From Pseudomonadales bacterium (lineage in GTDB: Bacteria > Pseudomonadota > Gammaproteobacteria > Pseudomonadales > Pseudohongiellaceae): a DNA stretch of 6,878 bases. The position numbers and the translations under genes are program-made. The DNA lies in the NCBI GenBank assembly GCA_031277435.1, contig JAITMI010000367.1, positions 1 through 6,878 of the forward strand, read 5' to 3'. The notes beneath the pieces are model-generated. The model was not told the DNA's origin. It ran no database searches and saw nothing but the letters and a program-made list of their open reading frames with translations. Positions 1 through 6,208 of the stretch are shown in pieces (the first letter of the stretch is position 1; each line of letters starts with the position of its first letter).

Positions 1-287
1 TCCACGGGCGACAGCACCGCACCGTTTTTGACCATGCCCGTCACCATTTCCGACCACTGCGGCAAGCCCCAATAACCCTTGTAAGCCGCCAGCCCGCCCA
101 ATTCGTGGCACATGGTACAAGCGCGCAGCACCAGAGTACGGCCTTCGCTCTCGGGCAGTTCGATGTTGGGATCGTAGCGTTTGCGCACTGCGGCGTCATC
201 GCCGGCCTGCGCGTGCGCGCCGGCACAGTATGCGGCTACAAGAGAAAATACGGCAAAACGGCGAATGAAACGCGGCAATAGGCACAT
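1..287 (-). CDS. c-type cytochrome, monoheme, exported (3' end beyond window)
   Basis: Translating the minus strand from the ATG at 287-285 gives 95 codons that run off the left edge without a stop. Residues 1-26 look like a Sec signal peptide: basic residues (RFIRR at 6-10), a hydrophobic stretch, then AHA before QAGDD, so the mature protein should be periplasmic. A haem-binding CTMCH motif lies at residues 57-61 (bases 105-119). Cys57 and Cys60 would bind haem covalently and His61 would be the proximal ligand. The distal ligand, probably Met, is not in the part seen. The text after the motif (YWGLPQW, then EMV and MVKNGAVLSP) is typical of small class I cytochromes that pass electrons from periplasmic dehydrogenases. 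No good Shine-Dalgarno precedes the start; the frame stays open upstream to a stop near 409, but the signal peptide supports this ATG. It is the third gene in a row for an exported protein. Its redox partner is unknown. Confidence 0.85.
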   Translation of the reverse strand, partial: MCLLPRFIRRFAVFSLVAAYCAGAHAQAGDDAAVRKRYDPNIELPESEGRTLVLRACTMCHELGGLAAYKGYWGLPQWSEMVTGMVKNGAVLSPV

Positions 288-359
288 AAACGGGTTCAGC
301 CAAGCTAAAAACGGGAACGCAGACCAACGCTGCGACCGCCGCCTATATTGCCATAGTTG

Positions 360-396
360 CGCACGATGGCAGCCAGTGAATGGCTGCCATCGCGCG
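360..396 (-). repeat. Long inverted repeat forming an intergenic RNA hairpin
   Basis: On the minus strand the arms CGCGCGATGGCAGCCA and TGGCTGCCATCGTGCG enclose the loop TTCAC. Twelve base pairs are perfect (364-375 with 381-392). In minus-strand RNA the stem extends to 16 continuous pairs through one G-U wobble (393 with 363); in plus-strand RNA that position is an A-C mismatch. The stem begins 7 nt after the stop codon of the 404-1258 gene and ends about 70 nt before the cytochrome start. No T-run follows on either strand, so it is not a standard intrinsic terminator. It could protect the 3' end of the upstream message, set relative expression of the two genes, or act as a Rho-associated pause. 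The structure is seen directly; its role is inferred. Confidence 0.75.
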
Positions 397-403
397 GGGC
401 ATA

Positions 404-1258
404 TCAATTACCGCCAGAGTAAGCCGGTGGCGGCTGATTGGGGGTGGTCGGGTACAGCGTTGAACCATCGTGGCTCAGCATGTACATCTGGCCGCCGACT
501 TCAATGAGAAGATTGCCTTCCTGGCAGACATACTCGCTCCAGTACGGCTCGTGGTTGCGTGCGTATTCGAGGCTGGAGGTCCACGGTTCGGTCAATAGAC
601 TGTCCTCGATCGTGAGCTCGTCATGGAGAAGGCCGGTACTCTCATCGAGCCATACCCGCTCACGGATCACGTCCGTATCGCCCAGGGGCAAGCCGCCGGA
701 ATCATAGGAGCGCGGGTTTTTGAGGCCGCGCGTTTCGATCGTGAGGGTGTCGAGGGCGCCGTTGTTGTCGGTATCCAGCCATTCGCCGATGGAGTAGCCA
801 TTGAAGGTCGGCTCCAGATATTCGGGGTAGCCGCGCCCGTCCGTGTAGATGCGCCGGACCTGGCTCTGGTACTCGAAATACATGAGCGTGTGTTCCGGCG
901 TGATCGTGATGTCGAACACCCCGATAGCCTTCATGTTGCGCGGCATCCCCGGCGGAATGCAGCGCCAGGTGGGGTCGCCGCCCTGACCGCCGGCCTCACG
1001 GTCGGCGAGGCCGGCGGCGTTGATTGCCTTGCCTTCCTCGGTGAGCGGCGCTTGCGCGCGCAGCGGCCACTGGTTGGGGCCAGTGAAGCGCCATTGCCCG
1101 GACCAGTCGGGATAGCCTTCGAGGTACCAGACATTGGGCTTCGCGTCAGGCGGACGGAGTCCCTCAAGGCCATCATTTTCCTGGGCCAGCGCGGCGGCGG
1201 CGCTAAGCAATGCCGCCGCCGCTGCCGCGATGACGGCAGCCAGTTTACGCTTATTCAT
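404..1258 (-). CDS. Uncharacterised exported protein, partner of the DUF6152-like gene
   Basis: 284 residues. The ATG at 1258-1256 is preceded by AGGAG (1265-1269) with 6 nt spacing, so the start is well supported. Residues 1-25 form an alanine-rich Sec signal peptide with a predicted cut after ALA (23-25). The mature part carries blocks I associate with a family of secreted proteins of unknown function found near DUF6152 genes: DWSGQW (51-56), WRCIPPGMPR (98-107), VRRIYTDGR (134-142) and PTFNGYSIGEW (150-160). Cys100 and Cys245 are the only mature cysteines and could form a disulfide. Residues 162-173 (DTDNNGALDTLT) look like a calcium-binding loop inserted in the conserved core. The C-terminus ends in a Pro-rich, disordered-looking stretch (NQPPPAYSGGN). 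The gene lies 42 bp after the DUF6152-like gene on the same strand, probably in one transcript. No enzymatic motif is recognisable, so no function is assigned. Confidence 0.85.
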   Translation of the reverse strand: MNKRKLAAVIAAAAAALLSAAAALAQENDGLEGLRPPDAKPNVWYLEGYPDWSGQWRFTGPNQWPLRAQAPLTEEGKAINAAGLADREAGGQGGDPTWRCIPPGMPRNMKAIGVFDITITPEHTLMYFEYQSQVRRIYTDGRGYPEYLEPTFNGYSIGEWLDTDNNGALDTLTIETRGLKNPRSYDSGGLPLGDTDVIRERVWLDESTGLLHDELTIEDSLLTEPWTSSLEYARNHEPYWSEYVCQEGNLLIEVGGQMYMLSHDGSTLYPTTPNQPPPAYSGGN

Positions 1259-1275
1259 TTTTTTCTCCTGCTTGT

Positions 1276-1301
1276 TGGCTTGCGCTGAGCTGGCTTGCGC
1301 T
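1276..1301. repeat. Short direct repeat in the spacer between two exported-protein genes
   Basis: TGGCTTGCGCT occurs at 1276-1286 and again at 1291-1301, a 15-bp period. The second copy touches the stop codon of the DUF6152-like gene (TAA, 1303-1301 on the minus strand). It is probably a local duplication within the 42-bp spacer; no function is evident. Confidence 0.5.
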
Positions 1302-1693
1302 TAGCGCTCGGTGGGTGAAATGCCGGTTTCCGAGCCTTCTTCGAATATCAGTACGCGATTCTGATTCCATTCACCGCCCGGCGCGCCGCTACGCAGCGGG
1401 TTGATCACGACTTCAATGTCATCGCCCGGCTTTATGGTCTCCGGACGCCAGCCGCCGCGGATAAGGCCCATCGCATTACCGCCTTCCAACTGCCATGTGG
1501 TGCTGGTGCCATCTTCGTTCTTGACCGACATGATGATGAAGGCATGAGGGTTGACGAAATCGAACTCGGTGACCGTGCCTCGCAGCACGCGGGTGATGCT
1601 TGAATCGAACATTGTCCGCGAATGGTGCGCCGCCACGGGCGCGCTCAAGGAGACGGACGCCACGGTGAGGAAAACTGCCATGCTGATCTTCAT
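1301..1693 (-). CDS. DUF6152-like exported protein
   Basis: 130 residues from the ATG at 1693-1691. An upstream in-frame ATG at 1729 exists, but AGAGGAGG (1701-1708) sits 7 nt before the inner ATG, and only that start puts the signal peptide at the N-terminus. Residues 1-22 (MKISM, then a hydrophobic stretch ending PVAA) form a Sec signal. The mature chain would begin HHSRTMFD (23-30). The HHS..FD start, GTVTEFDFVNPHAF (39-52) and a later PGDDIEVVINP segment match the pattern I know as DUF6152, a small secreted family of unknown function in Proteobacteria. Its Trp, His and Gly-rich pattern suggests a compact beta-sandwich. It is the first gene of a probable three-gene minus-strand set followed by another exported protein and a cytochrome c. 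The family assignment is by remembered motif and the function is unknown. Confidence 0.85.
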   Translation of the reverse strand: MKISMAVFLTVASVSLSAPVAAHHSRTMFDSSITRVLRGTVTEFDFVNPHAFIIMSVKNEDGTSTTWQLEGGNAMGLIRGGWRPETIKPGDDIEVVINPLRSGAPGGEWNQNRVLIFEEGSETGISPTER

Positions 1694-1700
1694 TGAAAAA

Positions 1701-1708
1701 CCTCCTCT
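1701..1708 (-). promoter_or_regulatory. Shine-Dalgarno that fixes the DUF6152-like start
   Basis: The minus strand reads AGAGGAGG, a near-perfect anti-16S match, 7 nt upstream of the ATG at 1693. The alternative ATG at 1729 would place this motif inside the coding region and add 12 residues (MQAEQTFRGGFS) ahead of the signal peptide, so it is rejected. Confidence 0.85.
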
Positions 1709-1770
1709 GAAGGTTTGCTCTGCTTGCATTTTTTTTACGGCCTTCCTGCTGGTGGAAAAATTTATGCTCC

Positions 1771-1789
1771 ATTGCGCTCATATTGCGCT
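1771..1789. promoter_or_regulatory. Direct repeat with 11-bp period in the divergent spacer, possible regulator site
   Basis: ATTGCGCT occurs at 1771-1778 and at 1782-1789, one helical turn apart (11 bp). It lies about 80-95 bp upstream of the DUF6152-like start, in the AT-richer gene-free spacer between that gene and vapB. Tandem half-sites at this spacing are common for dimeric activators such as response regulators. I could not define a confident minus-strand promoter here, so its use as an operator is inference. Confidence 0.3.
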
Positions 1790-1871
1790 GTGTGGGTACT
1801 GCCTTCAAGAAGACATTGCTTGTGTCAGTCATGCACACGGGGTAACGGCCAATCAGCGCTTTTTTGGCGGA

Positions 1872-1900
1872 TTGAAATTACCGGGGTAATGCCCTACGAT
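1872..1900 (+). promoter_or_regulatory. Predicted sigma-70 promoter of vapBC
   Basis: The -35 is TTGAAA (1872-1877, 5 of 6 to consensus). The spacer is 17 bp and the -10 is TACGAT (1895-1900, 4 of 6). Transcription starting the usual 7 nt after the -10 would begin at or next to the A of the vapB ATG (1907). That would give a leaderless message and explain why no Shine-Dalgarno precedes vapB. Confidence 0.55.
1878..1889. promoter_or_regulatory. Palindrome TTACC-GG-GGTAA in the vapBC promoter, candidate autoregulatory operator
   Basis: Two perfect 5-bp arms (1878-1882 and 1885-1889) surround GG, between the -35 and -10 of the vapBC promoter. The right half, CGGGGTAA (1882-1889), recurs at 1838-1845, 44 bp upstream and about four helical turns away. 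VapBC systems usually repress their own promoter through the antitoxin DNA-binding domain, so these are plausible binding sites. The arms are short and chance occurrence cannot be excluded. Confidence 0.35.
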
Positions 1901-1906
1901 CTTCCC

Positions 1907-2153
1907 ATGAGCATCGCCCATTCCAAAGTCACCGCCCAAGGCCAGATTTCAGTACCGCTGGAAGTCCGGCGCAAGCTGGCGGTTGGCCCTGGTTCCATCC
2001 TCGAATGGGAGCAGGAAGGAGATCGTATGATCGTGCGCCGGGCCGGCAAGTTCAGCTCGCTCGATATTCACGCCGCGCTGTTCCCCACGCCGCCGCCGCC
2101 GCGCACGCTGGAGGAACTGAAGGCCGGCATCGCCCAGCACCTCAAAGCCAAAC

Positions 2154-2167
<14 letters not shown>
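1907..2167 (+). CDS. vapB: VapB-type antitoxin, AbrB/MazE/SpoVT fold
   Basis: 86 residues. Residues 6-45 form a SpoVT-AbrB swapped-hairpin DNA-binding domain: SKVTAQGQISVPLEVRRKL, GPGSILEW and IVRRAG are its typical blocks. The C-terminal half (from FSSLDIHAALFP, a four-Pro run, then LEELKAGIAQHLKAKHARD) should wrap and inhibit the toxin. The frame stays open upstream to 1715, and another ATG lies at 1889. Both are rejected because family proteins start just before this SKVTAQGQ block and because 1889 lies inside the predicted promoter. No Shine-Dalgarno is present, consistent with a leaderless message. The 3' end overlaps vapC by 14 bp, the usual sign of translational coupling. The role is to neutralise VapC and, with it, repress the operon. 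Confidence 0.9.
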
Positions 2168-3249
<1,082 letters not shown>

Positions 3250-3264
3250 ATTCAAGACTTTGGT

Positions 3265-3294
3265 TTGTCCTAAGCCCCACAAAACCGCTATAAT
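3265..3294 (+). promoter_or_regulatory. Predicted rpoZ-spoT promoter with GC-rich discriminator
   Basis: The -35 is TTGTCC (3265-3270, 4 of 6), followed by an 18-bp spacer and a perfect TATAAT (3289-3294). CGCGACC follows the -10, a GC-rich discriminator of the type that often makes promoters sensitive to ppGpp and DksA. Transcription would start near 3301, giving a leader of about 60 nt. The hexamers are clear; stringent control is inference. Confidence 0.75.
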
Positions 3295-3359
3295 CGCGAC
3301 CCTTTTTGCGCCGCATCCGCGCGCGAACCCCTCTTTTTAATACCGGCAGGAGCGACTAC

Positions 3360-3752
3360 ATGGCCCGCATTACTGTTGAAGATTGTCTGGAACACCTCGA
3401 TAACCGCTTCGACCTGGTGCTCGTCGCCAGCCGCCGCGCGCGGCAATTGCAGACCGGCGGCAAGGATCCGCTGGTGGCGGAAGACAACGACAAGCCCACC
3501 GTGGTGGCCCTGCGCGAAGTCGCCGCCGGCCTCGTTGGCATGAGCATTCTGGACGAAGTGGACCTGCAACAGGAAACCGAAAATGAACTGAGCGAACTCG
3601 TAGCCGCCGAAGCCTTGAGAAAAGTGCGCGACGACATCAGCATCGAAGAAGCCATGGATGCCGACCTGGTGGACGACAGCGACCCCGAAGAACCGGTCGC
3701 CAGCGCCGAAGACGAAGACGAGCCCGGCGACGCCAACGAAGACGAGGAATAA
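3360..3752 (+). CDS. rpoZ: RNA polymerase omega subunit with acidic C-terminal extension
   Basis: 130 residues, against 91 for E. coli omega. AGGAG (3348-3352) lies 7 nt before the ATG at 3360, and [20 protein letters not shown] matches the family N-terminus; a longer in-frame start at 3306 is therefore rejected. Omega binds the C-terminal part of beta', assists core assembly, and forms part of a ppGpp-binding site at the beta'-omega interface in E. coli. Residues 1-75 are conserved, including [16 protein letters not shown] (15-30), GGKDPLV (33-39) and [11 protein letters not shown] (48-58). From residue 91 to the end, 21 of 40 residues are Asp or Glu and none is basic; this tail is absent from E. 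coli omega. spoT starts 29 bp after the stop, so the two genes are probably co-transcribed from the promoter at 3265-3294 and possibly also from that of gmk. Confidence 0.95.
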   Translation: MARITVEDCLEHLDNRFDLVLVASRRARQLQTGGKDPLVAEDNDKPTVVALREVAAGLVGMSILDEVDLQQETENELSELVAAEALRKVRDDISIEEAMDADLVDDSDPEEPVASAEDEDEPGDANEDEE

Positions 3753-3781
3753 GGCCAGCCCCAGGGCCAGCCGCACCGCCC

Positions 3782-5890
3782 ATGCCTACCATCGACGCGC
3801 TGGCCAACGACCTTTCCACCTACCTCGAACCGGTCCAGGTGAACCTGGTCCGGCGCGCCTATTACTACGCCGCCGAAGCCCACGACGGCCAGACCCGGCG
3901 CAGCGGCGAGCCCTACGTCACCCACCCGCTCGCCGTGGCCGGCATTTTGTATGACATGCACATGGACCATCAAAGCCTGATGGCCGCCATGCTGCACGAC
4001 GTGATCGAAGACACCGGCGTCACCCGCGAAGCCGTCGCCAGCCAATTTGGCGAAGCGGTGGCCAACCTGGTCGATGGCGTCAGCAAACTCAACAAACTCG
4101 ACTTCAGCACCCAGGCCGAAGTACAAGCCGAAAACTTCCAGAAAATGGCGCTCGCCATGGCCAAGGACATCCGCGTGATCCTGGTCAAACTGGCCGACCG
4201 CCTGCACAACATCCGCACGCTCGACGCGCTGGCCCCCAACAAACGCCGCCGCATCGCCAAGGAAACCGTGGACATCTACGCGCCCATCGCCAACCGCCTG
4301 GGCCTGCACAACATCCGCATGGAATTCGAGGAACGCAGTTTCTGGATGCTGTACCCGATGCGCGCGCCCCTGATCGAAGCCGCCGTGCGCAGCGCCAGCG
4401 GCAACCGCAAGGAACTGGTGCAGCAAGTGCAATCCGCGCTCGAACTGTGCCTGACGCGCGAAAACCTGCCGGGCCGCGTCTTGGGCCGCGAAAAACATTT
4501 GTTCAGCATTTACCGCAAAATGCGCAACCAGAAAAAATCCTTCCGCGAAATCACCGACGTATTCGCCTTCCGCATCGTCACCGACCAGGTGGACACCTGT
4601 TACCGCATCCTCGGCGCGGTACACAACCTGTACAAGCCGGTGCCGGGGCGCTTCAAGGATTACATCGCCATTCCCAAGGTGAACGGCTACCAATCGCTGC
4701 ATACCACGTTATTTGGAATGCACGGTATTCCCATCGAAATCCAGATCCGCACCGAAGAAATGGACGCCATGGCCAATAACGGCATCGCCGCGCACTGGCT
4801 GTACAAATCCGCCAGCGATCGCCCCAACCAAAGCCACATCCGCGCCCGCCAATGGGTGCAAGACTTATTGGAAATGCAGAAACACGCCGGCAATTCGCTG
4901 GAATTTATCGAGCATGTAAAAACCGATTTATTCCCCGACGAAATCTACGTGTTCACTCCCCGAGGGCAGATCATGGAACTGCCCGCCGGCTCCACTCCGG
5001 TGGACTTCGCCTACGCGGTGCACACCGACGTCGGCAACGCCTGCGTCGCCTGCCGCATCAACCGCCGCCTCGCCCCGCTCAGCGAACCGCTACAAAGCGG
5101 GCAAACCGTGGAAATCATCGCCTCCGGCAGCAACCCCAACCCGGCCTGGCTCAGCTTCGTGGTCACCGGCAAGGCGCGCAGCAACATCCGCCACTTCCTC
5201 AAATCGCAGCGCCGCTCCGAAGCGATCACGCTTGGCCGGCGATTATTGAACAAGACCTTATCCAATTACGGCTATCACCTCGCCAACATTCCCAAGGAAA
5301 AAGTTGGCGGTTTATTGGAAGAAACCAACTTCGAAGTGCTCGACGATTTATTAGAAGACATTGGCCTCGGCAACCGCATGGCCTACATCGTGGCGCAGCG
5401 CCTCTTGCCCAGCGAAGTCAGCGGCATACCGGAAAACGTCGAACACGGCGGCCTCGCCATCCGCGGCACCGAAGGGCTGCTCTTAACCTACGCCAAATGC
5501 TGCCACCCGATTCCCGGCGACCCCATCGTCGGCTTCATCAGCGCCGGGCGCGGCATGATCGTGCACATCGAAGCCTGCAACAACGTCGCCGACTTCCGCA
5601 ACGACCCCAAAAAATGCCTGAGCCTGCGCTGGGACCCCGGCGTCGAAGGCGAATTCTGGGTGGAATTGCGCGTGGAAGTGGAACACCAGCGCGGCATCAT
5701 CGCCCATCTTGCTAACGCCATCACCGGCTGCGAAGCCAACATCGAAAAAATGACCATGAGCGACCGCGACGCGCAAATCAGCGTCATCAACCTCACCCTC
5801 GCCGTGCGCAACCGCATTCACCTCGCCCGCGTGATGAAGCGGGTACGGTTGATTAAATCGGTGACGAAGGTGATGAGGGTGAGGAACTGA
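3782..5890 (+). CDS. spoT: Bifunctional (p)ppGpp synthetase/hydrolase SpoT
   Basis: 702 residues, the same length as E. coli SpoT. It sets the level of the alarmone (p)ppGpp. The N-terminal HD hydrolase has His48, His72-Asp73 (LHDVIEDTGV), Glu76-Asp77 and LADRLHN with Asp139 and Asn143, so it should be active. The synthetase region (about 200-340) keeps Asp259 in ITDVFAFRIV, GRFKDYIAIPK (289-299), NGYQSLHT (301-308) and Glu319 in IEIQIRT, so synthesis is probably retained. A TGS domain follows at about 385-447 (EIYVFTPRGQIMELP), then a helical region, a zinc-finger-like block with YAKCCHPIPGDP (570-581) and Cys599, and a C-terminal ACT domain (about 627-702). No clear Shine-Dalgarno precedes the ATG at 3782, and coupling to rpoZ is likely. 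The usual trmH or recG does not follow. TTA leucine codons occur only from residue 310 onward. Confidence 0.97.
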   Translation: MPTIDALANDLSTYLEPVQVNLVRRAYYYAAEAHDGQTRRSGEPYVTHPLAVAGILYDMHMDHQSLMAAMLHDVIEDTGVTREAVASQFGEAVANLVDGVSKLNKLDFSTQAEVQAENFQKMALAMAKDIRVILVKLADRLHNIRTLDALAPNKRRRIAKETVDIYAPIANRLGLHNIRMEFEERSFWMLYPMRAPLIEAAVRSASGNRKELVQQVQSALELCLTRENLPGRVLGREKHLFSIYRKMRNQKKSFREITDVFAFRIVTDQVDTCYRILGAVHNLYKPVPGRFKDYIAIPKVNGYQSLHTTLFGMHGIPIEIQIRTEEMDAMANNGIAAHWLYKSASDRPNQSHIRARQWVQDLLEMQKHAGNSLEFIEHVKTDLFPDEIYVFTPRGQIMELPAGSTPVDFAYAVHTDVGNACVACRINRRLAPLSEPLQSGQTVEIIASGSNPNPAWLSFVVTGKARSNIRHFLKSQRRSEAITLGRRLLNKTLSNYGYHLANIPKEKVGGLLEETNFEVLDDLLEDIGLGNRMAYIVAQRLLPSEVSGIPENVEHGGLAIRGTEGLLLTYAKCCHPIPGDPIVGFISAGRGMIVHIEACNNVADFRNDPKKCLSLRWDPGVEGEFWVELRVEVEHQRGIIAHLANAITGCEANIEKMTMSDRDAQISVINLTLAVRNRIHLARVMKRVRLIKSVTKVMRVRN

Positions 5891-5926
5891 AAGAGTTGCG
5901 GCCCAGCTACAAAATGGAGGTGGAAC

Positions 5927-6166
5927 ATGAGCAATTACCCTTTGCGGCTACCCGACCACGTGATGGCCGAGGCCAAAGAACTGGCTGAACGCAACGGCGC
6001 TTCCCTGAATCAGTTTTTGACCTCGTTGATCGCGGAGCGAATCGGAGAGTTACGCGCTACGGCCCAGATTCAAGCCCGCGTGGAACGCGCCAATCCCGCT
6101 CTGGCGCTTGCCATCTTACGGCGCGCTCCCGACAGAGTGCCGCTGGCGGGTGACGAATTACCATGA
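5927..6166 (+). CDS. Small ribbon-helix-helix protein, HicB/CopG-type antitoxin-like, without a visible toxin
   Basis: 79 residues with a strong GGAGGT Shine-Dalgarno (5916-5921) 5 nt before the ATG. Residues 3-8 (NYPLRL) would be the DNA-reading beta strand, 10-23 (DHVMAEAKELAERN) helix A and 26-42 (SLNQFLTSLIAERIGEL) helix B of a ribbon-helix-helix dimer; the ASLNQF turn is typical of HicB and CopG antitoxins. The C-terminal tail (ILRRAPDRVPLAGDELP) would normally contact a partner toxin. No HicA, PIN or RelE-type gene is adjacent: an ATG overlaps the stop (ATGA at 6163-6166) but its frame ends after eight codons, and a HAD phosphatase follows. It is therefore an orphan antitoxin or a stand-alone repressor. 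It begins 36 bp after spoT, with no terminator seen between them, so it may share the spoT transcript. Confidence 0.8.
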   Translation: MSNYPLRLPDHVMAEAKELAERNGASLNQFLTSLIAERIGELRATAQIQARVERANPALALAILRRAPDRVPLAGDELP

Positions 6167-6208
6167 AAGCCCCAATTTCGCCGTACTAAAACCTGGATTC
6201 CATACCCC

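Noticed and set aside
41..226. 61-codon minus-strand open frame at the left edge
   Set aside because: Out of frame with the cytochrome gene on the same strand; the true frame carries the signal peptide and CTMCH and simply runs off the window.
623..1288. 221-codon plus-strand open frame
   Set aside because: Antisense to the secreted protein at 404-1258, which has a good Shine-Dalgarno, a signal peptide and family motifs.
1715..1906. Longer N-terminus for vapB starting at 1715 or 1889
   Set aside because: The added residues do not match the family, and the region holds the vapBC promoter and spacer repeats.
1694..1906. Hidden small gene or RNA in the divergent spacer
   Set aside because: Open frames here are continuations of the flanking genes' shadows, with no ribosome site, and no strong RNA fold or terminator is visible.
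2086..2101. CCG-rich trinucleotide run in vapB
   Set aside because: It encodes the four-Pro linker (residues 62-65) common in this antitoxin type; it is too short to call a meaningful repeat array.
3356..4702. 448-codon open frame on the minus strand
   Set aside because: It lies entirely opposite rpoZ and spoT, whose products are unmistakable. It has no ribosome site or recognisable domain and is open only because GC-rich third positions remove stops on the other strand.
4852..5715. 287-codon plus-strand open frame
   Set aside because: Shadow of spoT in another frame; an Arg-, Pro- and His-rich translation with no family resemblance, typical of out-of-frame GC-rich coding sequence.
5891..5926. 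Possible terminator after spoT
   Set aside because: No stem with a T-run is present in the 36-bp gap; the strong Shine-Dalgarno for the next gene is the only signal.
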